Shown here piece by piece: positions 1 to 12,643 of a stretch of 64,000 nucleotides of DNA. Every line of letters starts with the position of its first letter. Within the stretch, counting starts at the first letter, position 1. A program made the translations under genes and the position numbers. This DNA is from Pithys albifrons albifrons (taxonomy: Eukaryota > Chordata > Aves > Passeriformes > Thamnophilidae): NCBI RefSeq assembly GCF_047495875.1, contig NC_092497.1, forward strand, positions 80,671,749 through 80,735,748. Reading direction: 5' to 3'. The notes under the pieces are model-generated. The model saw only the letters and a program-made list of their open reading frames with translations. It had not been told where the DNA came from and searched no databases.

Positions 1-2383
1 ATCCAGATCCTGGACAGAAACAAAGGCAGTACTTTCAATGGGTCATCTTTTTCGTAGTTTTTATTTATTTATTTTTGCTATACATTTAGCTCAAGGCTGA
101 GCATGGACTGAGAAAGGAATTTAGTGTTTCGGCCATCTATAAATAGTGTTCAGTCTTTTATCCTTTGAACACTCTGAAGATCCTTGTAGTCTGCAGAAGT
201 GTTAGGCATGCCAAAGGAGCCCAGAGTGGGGCCTTTAATGAATAAACTTCATTGTGTCTGGTGATAATATAGGTAGATGGTGACAAGGCAGACAGTGTCC
301 AGTCCTAACAACAGTCTTTGTATTTGGAAGATGATTCTTTCAAACCCTCTGTTCTGCTCCATCTGATCTTTCTGTGCTCTCCCTACACAGAGTACATGAG
401 TACAAAACTGCCTCAGCTTCATTTCTGGCTGCAGCACAGGGGCAAGCATGACAAAGTTGAACGGTGCATTCTGTTTCTATACCAGTGGTTTCTGTTCACC
501 TGTTGTCTCCCCATTCCAGCTCCTGGCGTATGGTTCTGCTTTGAAACCATGTAAGCACTATAACAATTTAGTATTTATTTTTTAATTATGAAGAGAGGAA
601 TGTAATCTAAATTTATCCTCTCTGAGCTTTCCTATTCAAACCAAATAGACAGCTAAGTGTTATCTTAGTAAGTTTTCCACTTTGGTAGCATTTCAAAGAA
701 ATGTGAGAATAAGAAAAAAATTATCAAAAATTATCTCTTTTGCTATTAAAATTATCAGAAGTAAATCAAGTTTTAAATGGCTAGGGGAAAAAAAAAAGAT
801 GCTAAGAGAACATCTATTTTGGCATCTGTAAAAATATCATCTGGTACCACTTAGCTTGGGTAAAGACACATGTGACAAAGTTTATAGAGAAAATGTTAGT
901 GTGCAGTTCTACTTGAAACAGAGAGCCTCAAAGCACACTCTTCATATTTTCAAATTGTTTCATGTGTGATATGATCTGTGGCAAGAAGGATAAGCATTGT
1001 CATGTAGTCAGTATTTACTTGGAGCTTCATAAACACCAGCACAAGTATCCAGTTGATTTTTAAGAATCTCAATATAGGCAGTTAAGATTTTTAGACAAAG
1101 TTAATGATAAGGATCAAATTAAAATCTCAAAACTGAATTTGCATATTAAATTATGGTGCATGTAAAGAATAATGGACAAGTGCAGCAGAAGAAAAAACTC
1201 TGCCTTTGAGGTGATTGATTGATCCTGCATTCCTGACACCACCTGAAGGGAGGTTAAAAGGAGCTTTGGCACAGGGAGCCTGGAGGCAAAGAAAGTTTAT
1301 GCCTAGTAGTCCTCTTGCCTTTTTTTTTTCCTGTGGAAGATCAATCTGTCAAACTAAAAGAAAAATAGACTTCCTGTCCAATCCATATACAAGTCCTTGA
1401 ATTATCTTTAGCAGTTGCCTTTTCACTGAGCTGTGAGACAACTTAATTTGAAATTACTCTTTTTGGAAATCCTAAACTCTTGACACATTTCATTAGGCAC
1501 AAAATTATTGCAGTTATCAGTTAATTTGTTTGAAGACTTGGTAAACAATTGTTACAAAGAGTTTTAGAGACATCTAGTAGTTAGCAGAGAAGGGAAGCTG
1601 TCTCCAATCCTTAGTTTATTTACTTAGCACTTATTAAGCACCACTTCTGTATCTACCAAAAAAAAGAAATATTTTAAGCAAACCGTAAAAGTAGGCTTGA
1701 CCCTTTCACAGGCACATCATAAATCAATTGTTAAAGCAAGGGTGAAAACTCTGAAAGAGGTCAGAGGTGGAAGAGAGGTCATCTCTGAGAAGGGACAGTG
1801 TGAAAATCTGTGGGGGGTGGAGTTTAGCTGAAGATAAAGGCTGGAAAAAGGAAATTATAGCAGTGCAGGGCTCTAACACCATGAATGTGCCAACAAAATC
1901 ATAGCTATCAGAGTGCCAAAGTTACTCACAGATAATTTCTCAGCCTGCAGTTCCAATTGCTAGATCAGTGATGCCAGCTCATCTGCTTAATGATGGAGGG
2001 GCATTATTTTTTAAGTGGAGCATTTGCTTTTTGTCATATGCAAAGTCAGAACAATGCTTCTGTCCATTTCTCAAGAATTATACTATTTGTTCTGCTAGGC
2101 TTTGCTTGATCTTCATGTCATCAAGTCAGAGACATTTATCTCAATGGTATAATTTCTGTGGGCAAACTTTAATAACTTGAGAGTGAGCACTGTGTAAAAA
2201 TGTTTGATGTTATTCCCTAAGCAAGCAAGGAACTCTGTGTATGTTTGTCTTCAGTGGTTTTGTTTTCATGTGCTAACTACTAATGCACCACTGTGTTCAG
2301 GACTGAGACTCCAGACAGACTTGAGGGACCTGTATAGGAATTCGAAATGGAAATAACACTCTGAATGCCTTTACAGTTGCATA

Positions 2384-2428
2384 AATAAAGCACTACTAAA
2401 TAAAGCACTACTAAAAAAAGCACTATTT
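2384..2428. repeat. Short tandem repeat, about 15-bp unit
   Basis: The unit AATAAAGCACTACTA occurs about three times in a row, with the third copy altered to AAAAAAGCACTAT. It is a minisatellite-like local duplication. I see no gene or transposon boundary attached to it. Confidence 0.75.
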
Positions 2429-3622
2429 TGCCACTTTGTGATATCTGGGTTTCACCTCATCTTCAGTCAAAAGGCATTAAATGATGCAACCATAAGATTT
2501 GTTCAGTCTTAAACCAGACTCATAGTTGGTTTGGAGTTTTTTATGTGGGTTTTATCTCAAACTCAGAATTTAAATGAACAGCTCTACTTAGACATTTGTT
2601 TCACTCAATAGGCTAAAGTTTAAATTCCCAACAATTAAAGTTATTCAGATTTAAATGGGAAGAGTTCATGATTGTTTTGCAACTGCACAATTTATAAGTC
2701 ATAATGACATTCCTTCACTTTGTCCAGAAAAAACAAAGGTTGATTTATTTCCTAATAACAAAGGCAAATGGTGAAGCTGTATGAAACCACTTCCTTATTT
2801 TCAATGGGTCAGTGCCAGACTGTTAGGTATCTTTGAACCCCTCCTCCCATCTATAGCCTTCCCTGATGCACCGTGCTCCAACTCATGGCCAATCTGTGTA
2901 GCATATCACCTATTGAGTTATAATGGACACTCAGATATGGTGCAGCTGATACCTGTGTAGTCTGCAGCAAGAGACCTGCTTGATATTCATTGTATCAGCA
3001 TTGATTGCATTGGGCTTATTGAAACACAGCAGAGTGCATTCATCTGTCTAATGTATATACCTTCACTGATCATTGTGATGTAAACAGTATCCTGTTCCTT
3101 TCTTATAGTAACCTAATTGACAGGCAGGCATTTTGAGTGCTCCAAAGGGCTATTGTTGTGGTGAATGCCATAACAATAGGATTTCATATTGCTTGGGGCT
3201 TAGGAAAAGTACAATGTCCTTTTTCTGATATAAACCCAGGAATTGTGTACCAGTTGAGAGCAGGATAATGGGTTCATCAGGGAATTAACTTGGTTCATCT
3301 GAAGAACAATTTTCTGATAATATTGGTAACAGCTCATCCAGAAGTGAGACTTTTAGGCACAGGGGTTATTTCAAAATGCCCCTAAATTTTAAGTGTTTCC
3401 TGGTTTTTTCCCTCCCCCTGGAGACAGAATCCCTTCCTTTTCCATCTAGCAAACTGAGATACTGCCAGTCACAGGGGCTGTTTGAAGATCTGGCTCTTAA
3501 CCTCTGGGGTTGTGAGAAAATATTGAAAAAGAAAGCTGAAAATCTCTTGATGCTTGGAAGGATTTCATCTAAATAATTACTGGTTAGAACACTCTAACCA
3601 CTGGTTAGAACTCTACCCTTAG

Positions 3623-3640
3623 AATACCCATAAGGGTATT
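3623..3640. repeat. Perfect small inverted repeat
   Basis: AATACCC, a 4-base ATAA spacer, then GGGTATT form a perfect 7-bp stem. Just upstream the motif CTGGTTAGAAC appears twice, at about 3,580 and 3,601. No transposon or coding context is visible, so this may be chance. Confidence 0.4.
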
Positions 3641-6600
3641 GTGGTACCTTCTGGTTATTGAACTTGAAGATGTTTCTCTGAGGGCCATGAATTTCATGGC
3701 AACAGAGGAATGAAGAGGACATGGATGGGAAAATGGCATCAAAATTTGGAATGACAACAAATCAAAGTAGACAAGGGGCTTTAATTTGTTCTACTTCAAG
3801 AAAGATGCTCCCAGATCCCAGCTGGTACAGGGCAGACATTCAACTCACCCAGTTCTTCTAGCAAAATTCTTCAAAAAGCCTTTTGAAAGCCTCTCTTCCA
3901 TCAGGGGATGTTTGGCTTCCATAGTTGAGAGGATTTTCTTGAATGGCTGGGGGTTTGCCCCTACAGAGTAGGGGCACTTAAAGAGTGCTGAATATACAAA
4001 TGTTCAACTGAAATCAGTGGGTTTGACTCTATCTCAAGTAAGATTACCTTCTCAATTCTGATCAGTCAAAATTATTTAGGCTGAGATTCTGAAAACTGCT
4101 GAAGTAGCTTATGCATGTTTTTCCTACTGAAAAAGAATGGGTCTTGTGTTTTCAGACAGGAATTCTATGACACACATAGATCCACTCTCTAACATGTAGT
4201 GGGACGACAGCATAATCCAATACACATGGACTCTGGCAGCAGTAAAAAGCCTACAACTCCTGTTCTGCCAGGTTCCAACAGATGTAGAAAATATGTGAAG
4301 TTTGTACCTTCAAGTGCATGGAAGTAAGTCCAGCTCAGATACTGAGATCTCTCTCTTCTATGTATGTGTTCAGATATGTGTTTAATTGAACTTTACCAAA
4401 ACACTGTTTATTTTAAATCAGTTTTTCCCCCACACATAAGTTCATGTAGTCAAAAATAATCTTTACGCTGATGATTTCAATTGGTTGAATATGTTTTAAG
4501 AGATGGGGAAGAATGAAGTTTTCACTATTTTCCTGTTTGTGAGTTCACGTATACAAACACCACCTTCCTCTCATGCCCTCTTTTCTGCGATTCCTGAAAC
4601 ACACTTAAACAACTTTGCAGAAACATTTAGCCATTTCAGTGGCAGCTGAACTGTTGTGATGACAGCATCTGCTAGGAGAAGGATGAAGAAACTTTTTTGG
4701 CACTGTTGCTAAGTGCATTAGAACAAGCTATTTGCAGATGTTGAAGCTCGATTTGTATGGAAGAATAATTTCCTACTTTTATTATTACCAGCAATGGAAA
4801 GGTTCACATTGCTTAGATGTGTTCAGACCCAGTATGCTTGAAAATTCACTAAATTACTTTGAGTACCTTTGGGAAAGGAGTAACATCAGACCATTTTTGT
4901 CAGGAAAAAAAAGACAAAATCACTAGTGGAGAGATATAATCCAGGGTGGAGGACCCAATGCAATGAATCAGAAACAGAAAAAAATAAATCAGCGCAGGAA
5001 GGGGAGGGAAGTGGAGGGGAGGGTGCATGAGATGAGGCCCTTACCATGTCTAGTTCTTTGTCTTATGACTTGAAAACTCTGTAATGATTTTAAAAGCATC
5101 TAAAAATTGTGAAATGAGAGAAGAGAGTAGTTCTGAAGCAGTCTGTGGTCTGTGCTGGCCTCTGAATTTTGAACATGGTAGTATTTTACCTACATGGAAA
5201 TTTCCTCTTCAGAGGTTGACATAGTCTGTAACAGGAGAGCATTGCAGGAGATTTGCTCTCTGGGGATGGAAAAAATATTAGTGTTGGTGAGTCTGAACTG
5301 CAGATGATAGCTGGGCCACGTGTGGGTGGCACTAGGACCAGCAGGCTTCATTTGCAGCTGCTTATGCCCAAACACAAGAGCATACATATAGTGGGAGTCA
5401 AGTTTTCAAATAAAAGGCATAGTTTAAAGGGCTAAAAGTCAAGCATAGACCCAGTCATGCTTTAATTTTCAGCATTTAACTTGAAAGTCAACTTTAGAGG
5501 AAAATGGTCTGAAGTAGAAGCTCTCTTAGCAGGAAAAGGTTGAAAATGTGGCATGACATTTATAAAACAGCCTCTGAGAGAGCAGAAACTCCCCCTCAGA
5601 CATACCACAAGTTTCCACATTTTTCTCCAGCAAAGTGCAACATGAGGAGCAGGCGTTTTACAGTTCTGAGCACATTTAATGCAATGTTTTTACAACAGCT
5701 GTTGCTTTCACAGAACTTTAACCCCACTGTGTAAATGCATCACGGGGAAAATACCCTGTTGTCGTGGAGACAGCCTTTGCTCGAGCCCTTTTCCATCGAG
5801 CTGGTGTCAGCTTTCAGCTCCGGCTGCATTCCAGGCAGGCAGGCACATCCCGACCTCTCTCCTCTGTCTTCATTCTTGGCCTCACTGAAGGACAGAGGGC
5901 TCTGGAACCCGGGACAACTACCGAAGCGTCGTACCTCGGTTTCCATCAGCACATCTGATGAGAAAATGGAAAAAAATTAGTCCAAAATAGGGAAGGGAGG
6001 GGAGGGTGGGAGTCTAGAAGTTTTTTACATTCAGTTTTTTCCTTTTCCTTTTTTTTTTCTCCTTGCAGTTACTTTTTGTTACTTGCTTATCAGGCCTGGT
6101 ACAGAGCCAGGTGTCTTTTTCTTGTTAAATTTAAACAAATTTATTGTCTTAGTTGAGAAGTGTTATATTACAGCTGACTCTTGGAAGACCACTGGAGGTA
6201 TCATATGACAAATGCCTCCCATTAAAAGACTCAGGAAACTTCTCTTGTCTTTGAGAAAGATGATACTGGCTAGTGACTTGACCCCTCCAGCTCTCTAGCA
6301 TATGCACTCACTGCTACAGGTGGTATGCAGCAAACACTGCTCTCATCACGTATGTTTGTGGACACAGCCTAAAAATATGTTCCATAAGTTGGAAATATGA
6401 AAAAGAAATAATTGGAAACTTTTCTTAAACCCCAGAATATTTGTTTTCATCTTGGTTTTAGACATATGAATGTGCTCGAAGTGGCTGTGCTCCATGTGTG
6501 AATAAAAATAATAAAAAAATAATGCTATGAATTTCAAATATAGCCACCAAGCATCAAAGAGATTTTTCAAAATTGTGTAGCTGGACCTAATCCTGCAAAG

Positions 6601-7614
6601 CACTGAATGCCCGTAAATGCAGTGAATGTTGGAAGGACTCAGGTCTTCCAAGAAAACCATCAAGATCTTAAAGAGCTAAGGCCCAAAATCTAACAATCTG
6701 TCTGAAAACAGCAAGGAGTAGCTATATCTTTGGCTCCCATATAGTCAATACTACTTTCCCTCATGTGTAAACACTGCTTTTGTTAGCAGGTAATCTAGAG
6801 CTAATGTAAATCTATAACGTAGTTACTGTTTGTCCCTGGATACTCTCATTAATGCTCAAATTCAGAACACATTCCTATCCAGGACAACATTTAATTGCAA
6901 TCTGTAATGGAAACACACATTTCACATCTCTTGGTTTAAAAGAGAATTCCAAGACATATGCTTAACATTAGGGGTGTCCTATCCTGAACCAGAGCCCAGA
7001 AGTTTAGCTGAATATTTTTCCAAGAGGTTTAAAAAGTAAAAATTCCCTGTGTCAGAACACTTGCATGGGCAAAGATCTGAGAGAATCATTTGTTACTTTA
7101 ACAGTGCTTGATTGGAGTAGAAGAAATAAGGTCCAACATACTGTCCTCTTTGAAAAAGAACTCCTCAACAGAAGTAAAAGTTATGGCTGCTAGACAAAAT
7201 TACAATGGACCTACAAATAAGCTCAACTCAGACAAAGGAAAGTTTTAGTGCTACATAGCATTAAAACAAGATAGAGCTAATAGAAGAGCTGTGGATCCTA
7301 CAGCATTGCAAGAAACTATTTCTCAGATTAGGTTGCTTTTTCATCTTGTATTTTGATGTCAGCATTACACGTCCATTGGTTTATACCTCTGGACACTTAC
7401 AAAATGTTGGTTACAAAATGGGGGAAGAGGGAAGATGCCTTCACCATAGGTCTATCTTAACTGGCATAGACTGCAGCAATGTCTTTCTCTCATGGACAAC
7501 AGGCCCAAGAGGCAGTTTAGCCAGCCCTACACAACCAAAGAATGTGCTGCACCCACAGTACTTCTTTTCCAACATTTGCTTGCCCCAGACTCATGAAGAA
7601 CAGCACTTCAGGTG

Positions 7615-7620
7615 GAGGGG
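7615..7620. repeat. Target-site duplication, left copy of the 7,621-8,184 LTR
   Basis: The hexamer GAGGGG directly precedes TGTCGC and recurs at 8,185-8,190 directly after the opposite LTR end AACA. Six-base duplications are typical of ERVK/class II retroviral integration. Confidence 0.75.
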
Positions 7621-7784
7621 TGTCGCAGTCTTAGTTGCTTGGGAAGGGACCAGACCAGCGACGGGGGTTCACAGACCGTCTGCTGAGCTATCGTTCGCAG
7701 GTTCCCAGGCCCCAGGTCAGGTTTGCCCACCTCGAGGGAGAAACAAACATCTAGGAGGCCAGGGATGGTCTGAGCTGATCCAAC

Positions 7785-7790
7785 TTTATT
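7785..7790 (-). promoter_or_regulatory. LTR polyadenylation signal AATAAA
   Basis: TTTATT on the plus strand is AATAAA on the LTR's coding strand. It lies about 15 bases downstream of the TATA box, near the expected U3/R border. Confidence 0.6.
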
Positions 7791-7804
7791 AACAGAACAA
7801 GGGA

Positions 7805-7868
7805 TTTATATAACCTTGGGTAGGGAATGTTCTGGAGAGGGGGCGGAGCTAGGGCGGAGCATGCAAAT
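7805..7868 (-). promoter_or_regulatory. LTR promoter: octamer, two GC boxes, TATA
   Basis: In transcription order on the minus strand: an octamer (ATGCAAAT read on the plus strand, 7,861-7,868), two GC boxes (GGGCGG on the plus strand at 7,852-7,857 and 7,841-7,846), then a TATA box (TATATAAA, 7,805-7,812). The spacing from GC boxes to TATA is about 30 bases, as in functional retroviral U3 promoters. Activity is not shown by the sequence. Confidence 0.65.
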
Positions 7869-8184
7869 CCGCTACATACTACTGGGTGAAGGAACTGAAG
7901 GGACTGGGGACAGGCAGGACTAGGACTGCCCCCTGGAGGGAGCTGGCCAATGGCAGCTGCCCCTGTCGTGACAGCTCCCGCCCGCCTGGGGAAACTGCTA
8001 GAACAAGAGAGAGGCAACATGAACCCAAGAAAAAAGGCGTAGGCAGTGACAGACAGAGTCCTTGGTATAGGGACATAATCCGGGTCAGGAAGGGTCCTCC
8101 TGGACCTTCCACACGTCGAATTCGGTTCGGCGATCCCTTGCCCTCCTCCATTCCTGCATGTTCATGTACTCGCCATCTCCAACA

Positions 8185-8190
8185 GAGGGG
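8185..8190. repeat. Target-site duplication, right copy of the LTR
   Basis: GAGGGG directly follows the LTR terminus AACA and is identical to 7,615-7,620. Confidence 0.75.
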
Positions 8191-11014
8191 TACATGACCC
8201 AGCAGTGCCAATGCCTACTCTGCTGGTAGGCCAGGGATCACAGCACTGCCATGAGACTGAGCTACGCCAACAAACTGTCACTTGCAATTTTGCCTGCAAG
8301 GGACTTCCCTGCCTGGGCTGGGCAACCAGAGCAGCAATTACAGTACTGCATGGCTTCACAGTTCCCGGAGGATTGTCTGAACCAGGCTTTCTACGCATCC
8401 CTTTGCCCTAGTCTCAAGGATGGTTTTGAGCACCCACAGTGTAGTACATTACTTCCATCTATCTCTGATTTTGTACCACAGACACACCAACAAATAAAAG
8501 AAAATAAGATTGTAGACTTCCATCTTCCTCAACTTTCCCTTGCTTCTTCTCATTCTGCTGACACCAGCAGGGAACAATAAAGAACATTGATCATCATGCT
8601 TTCCCTGATACATCTGGTGTCACAGTCTAAGCCCCCAAAAGTTAGGGTGAGCAGAGGGTGTTTGTCAAGAATTGGCAGCGGTTTCTCAGCATAAAAATTA
8701 AATTAGCAGAATGGAGACAAAGACACAAGACAAATGTACCCAGAATGAAGTGAGCAGGATTTGGACTCTTAGAAGATGTGTGCACATCTGACTGCAATCT
8801 AAAATAACGTGCCACATTCTACAAGTGTCACACACCTACCCTAGATAAAGGGATTCATGAGGAAATGGAACTGAGAAATGCTGCCAGGCTAAAACACACC
8901 AAGATCACTCTGATCTGACTTACCAGGTGAACTAGCATGTACTTGGCATGTATGTGTATAGCTTTACTGTAAGGGAGAAGATATTTCTGACCTCAGTATC
9001 ATAGGTATATTTAAACTGTGCCTCCTCTGTCCTGGAAAGTACAAAAACTGCTGCCCGCTGCATAGTTGTTTTATTTATGCGCTTTCAAAAGTGCACCTAA
9101 AACGTACACAATGAATAGGTAGAAGGTTGCAAAGGCAGCTGCAAAAATCAATGTGATATTTCAGTTGCTTCTAGTGAATACTAAGTAGAGCTGAACAATT
9201 AGAATGCATAGTACATAATCACATCAATTTTTTTTTTCTAAAAGGGTGATCCTTATCTGGGTTCAAATGAAAACATGCATGTGAAAGGTTTGCATCCAAT
9301 CACAGACTATACGCTCTGACATATTTCTAGTCAATATGAAGCAACCCAGCTGGAACTCTGAGGCTCTGAATGTTCCCAAATAAGCAGAGCCAGAATTCTT
9401 AATAAATGCACTCGCAATAGTCTTGGCTCCGTTCAAGGTATTATATTTCAAAATGAGTTCAGGGATTTTTTTTCTGGTTTAAAACTGACTGAAGTGAGAT
9501 GGCTGTGATTTATGTAATGCTAACCCTGACAAAGAACATTTTTTATAGATCGGACTCCTCCATTTGTATGTAGTTAGAAGCAAAAATGTCCCATTATTTT
9601 CAAGGAGAAAATCCTTCAATGTCAGACTTACATTCTTGGAATTTCATCTTGGCCTTTCAGTGTGTTTAGCTGGTATTTATTCGTATGTGTTTGTGATCTC
9701 TGATACCTCCACTTTCTTATCCTCCATCTCTGCTGTCTCTGTCATTCGTCGATGCAGTTGCAGACTCCTAATAATCCATTACGAAAACATTCAAGATGGT
9801 CTAATTCTCTTAGAAACAGAGTGCCTAAAACTAAATTTTCAGTCAACATTTTTTTTTGTTTGTTCTCTGTGGAATCCAGAAATAAAAATGGGTGTGATAG
9901 TTCTTTATAAGAAATCACTGGTAAACAATAGTTTTTCTATCCTCTAGCAAAATACCAAATTAGTAAGATAAAAAATTTTGAACCCTAGCACATGCTGAAG
10001 CATTTACTTAGAAAGAAAACAGTGTTTAACACACTAAAGGGAAAGCAAAGCTATGCTATTTTTCTGGTGATACTTATGGGTGAGGTAGGAAAAAAATCCT
10101 GATTTTTAAAACTAAAGTATGCATCAAAACTTTCATAGCCAAATTGCTAGTCTGAGCAACAAAAGAGAAAATATAGCAGGCTGTATGTCCCATTGTAAGA
10201 TCTCAAAGTCTCCTACACAGCAGAGCAGAGCACTGTGAAGGAAGCCAGGTAACAGATGCCTCACTGCATCCTCACACCCTGGCCAGGCTCCAGCTCTGGA
10301 GTATGTCTATGAGTGCAGTCACCATTGCCACTCTTTTAGCTTTGAAGCAAGTACTTTGTGCTCCACACTTCACTCAGGAGTGTATGTTTTCACTGTCCGT
10401 TTTCCCAGTAGAACTGGGGAACCCTGCGGCTGCCCACCATCTTGGCACTATCCTCAAGTTCTTCAACACATTCTTGGTTTCTGTTGCCTGCAAAAGAGGA
10501 TTGAAGAGGAGAGAGTGGCAGTGACTACCCCTCCCAGCAGGCACCAAGGTGGAACCAACCAGTCAGTGTCAGACACAGGAGCCTGCCTACAAAATGTCCA
10601 CTGTGAGCCTGGGGAGCCACAGCAGGATGTATTCAGTAGTTTTAGTTTTCTTTCCTAATGCCTCTTCTGACACACTAGTTAACTAAACTTCTACTTTGTC
10701 TGCAAAAGTCTTCCCATTTGACAGGACAGAGCTGTACATTAGCAGGCATTGACAACAGATTATTTCAAAGGCCTTTTCTAGGGAGGTAACTGTCAGGTTA
10801 AAACAAAACACCAAAACCCCCCCAAAAAACCCCAACCCCCCCATCTTTCTGGCATGAGAAACATCAACATTAGATAAGATAAAATGCTATAAGATGCATT
10901 CCAGTAAAAAGCTTTCCTTCTGAAATCCATGAAATACTGAAAGAGAAATAAATCCATTTTCTACCTGCAGAAGTGAAGGGGCACCAGATCTGATTTGATG
11001 CGCCACATCTTTAT
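8191..11014. other. Non-coding stretch between LTR and CR1 fragment
   Basis: No gene is recognisable. At 8,615 the sequence TGTCACAGTCTAAG resembles the end of the neighbouring LTR (TGTCGCAGTCTTAG) but the match does not continue. A C/A-rich low-complexity tract lies at 10,801-10,843. The rest looks like ordinary unique sequence. Confidence 0.65.
10801..10843. repeat. A/C-rich low-complexity tract
   Basis: Runs of A and of C alternate with almost no G or T, including two C-runs of seven. The tract is simple and strongly strand-asymmetric. Confidence 0.8.
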
Positions 11015-11080
11015 TTGTTGGACTTGATGATCTCACAGGTCTTTTCCAACTTAATTGATTTTGTGTTATTCTATGACTTA
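11015..11080 (+). mobile_element. CR1 LINE 3'-end fragment
   Basis: The sequence reads like the last 60-70 bases of an avian CR1: TTGGACTTGATGATCT, then CAGGTCTTTTCCAAC, ending in ATTCTATGACTT. In CR1 this is the 3' UTR terminus with short octamer-like repeats in place of polyA. The copy is severely 5'-truncated, as most CR1 copies are. The exact left edge is uncertain. Confidence 0.8.
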
Positions 11081-12634
11081 ATGGACCAGTTGTTGTCATT
11101 CTTGTGCCCTGTCACCTGCTAATGGTGACAAATCTCTCAGTTGTCCTAGATATTTGGCAAACAGGTGGGATTAAGAATGACATCATTCACTCCTTCAGGT
11201 TTCTAAACTGTATTACTGTATTACTGATGTTGGTGAGTCTAAGGAGCACAAATGTAAAGGCAAAAAAGATTGCGTGAGTGTTTTACAAAGGATTTTGCTT
11301 TATCTAAGCAAAATGAAAAATCAGATAAGTAGAACTGGAAATAGAATTCTTTTCATGAAATGAAGCAAAGTATTTTCTTTAATGTTTTCTTACGTTTTAG
11401 TTACATAAGGTATCAAAATACCATGTTTTACCATTTAAAATCACTAAAAGAACACCAAGGGAAATACTTGATTGAATTTAATGCAGATAGAATAGTTTCA
11501 AGAAACATGTTTGAGGTTTTTTCACCAAAAGGACCATTAGATCCAGTGTATCCACACTGGCCAATTAACTTATCCACCAAGGACCCAGTCAGCAACACAG
11601 ACTGAAGGTGAGCCCTTGTTAGAGCATTGGGATCCTTGCCAGAGACAGGACTGCAAGGCTGATCCCTCAGGGAAGAGGAGAACCAACAATGGGAAAGCTT
11701 CCAGGTACTTCTTGTAATTGGATACAAATTCAGTATCATTTTCCAAAACAATGAAATTATTGCCTTCATTGTTTCATTAGAAATGCTGAAAAAAGCCCCA
11801 AACATTGTGTTTTTCACCAAAGTTCCTGGATGTGCTGAGGAATGTGCAATACCTACGTAGCTAGTCTGGCTGGAATTACACCTGAACTACTACTGTGTCA
11901 CATGTTCGTCACAGAGGTGGAAAGAGAAGCTTCCATAGGAACAGCACTCCACAGTTCAGGCACTTCCAGACTAGCCACAGGTACCTGGCAATGCCATTTA
12001 TTCTGCTTATATCTCCACCTCATCTTTTCCTGCACTATTATAACACACTGTATAGTTTTCGGCCTTTGGAAGAGGTTGAAGTCTAGCACAGGTGGTAGCT
12101 CTAGTGAAATCACTGCCCACAAAACCTGTTCCACAAAGAACAGTTGTGTCTAGTTTACCTCCTTGAACTACCTGTTGCTCTCTGACCTAAATTTCCATAC
12201 AGGTACAAAGCTGTTTTGAGAAACAATTTGCATTGGAGTACATGAAATTCATGTTTAATACCATTTCTTTTTATTTAACATACGCATTAAATACTGAGCA
12301 TATAGTGATGAATGATTTCTGGTTCTCTTGTCTGTCACTAGAGTTATACTGCCATGAAACCAGAGCAGTGACATCATCAGTCTCATGAAATGATGTGCAA
12401 CTCATCCGTTCTCATTATTCTCATTAGTTCTCAGTTACAGCAGCATGAACTGCTGGCTCCCAGAAGTTGCTGCTGCTCTACTTCCACTAGGTAATAGTGT
12501 TTTGGTTTAGGTAAGAGAGCACTTTAGGGAAGTCTCTCAATCACTCCAGCTTAGCATATGGAGTTTCCAGTCACTGACTGGTCTCAGGGATACAAACTAC
12601 ATTTCCTTATGGTTAAACTAAATCAGAGGGCATC
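11081..12634. other. Non-coding stretch
   Basis: No recognisable gene, RNA or repeat. The longest open frames, about 100-130 codons around 11,430-12,150, occur on both strands and have no familiar motifs, so I treat them as chance. Confidence 0.6.
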
Positions 12635-12643
12635 ACTTAGCAG
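12635..12643. repeat. Probable target-site duplication, left copy of SINE copy 1
   Basis: ACTTAGCAG here matches ACTTAACAG at 12,924-12,932 in 8 of 9 bases, flanking the SINE. Confidence 0.55.

Larger units (their letters stand above)
1..7614. other. Non-coding stretch without recognisable gene
   Basis: AT-rich sequence in which all open frames are short and none resembles a protein I know. It holds a 15-bp tandem repeat near 2,384-2,428, a small perfect inverted repeat at 3,623-3,640 and a locally GC-rich, CpG-containing patch at about 5,715-5,960. I see no RNA gene and no clear transposon end. It is most likely intergenic or intronic. Confidence 0.7.
7621..8184 (-). mobile_element. Solo LTR, ERVK/class II-like, minus strand
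   Basis: A 564-bp element with canonical TG...CA ends. Read on the minus strand it starts TGTTGGAG and ends CTGCGACA, and the hexamer GAGGGG flanks it on both sides. The same strand carries promoter and polyadenylation signals in LTR order: an octamer, two GC boxes, a TATA box and AATAAA. No gag, pol or env and no second LTR copy are recognisable nearby, so this is a solo LTR left by recombination between the two LTRs of a provirus. The 6-bp duplication favours ERVK/class II. The family is not identifiable by eye. It is more GC- and CpG-rich than its surroundings, which suggests a fairly young insertion. Confidence 0.8.

Noticed and set aside
8615..8700. TGTCACAGTCTAAG as the end of a second LTR related to 7,621-8,184
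   Set aside because: Similarity to TGTCGCAGTCTTAG stops after about 14 bases and no partner end or duplication was found.
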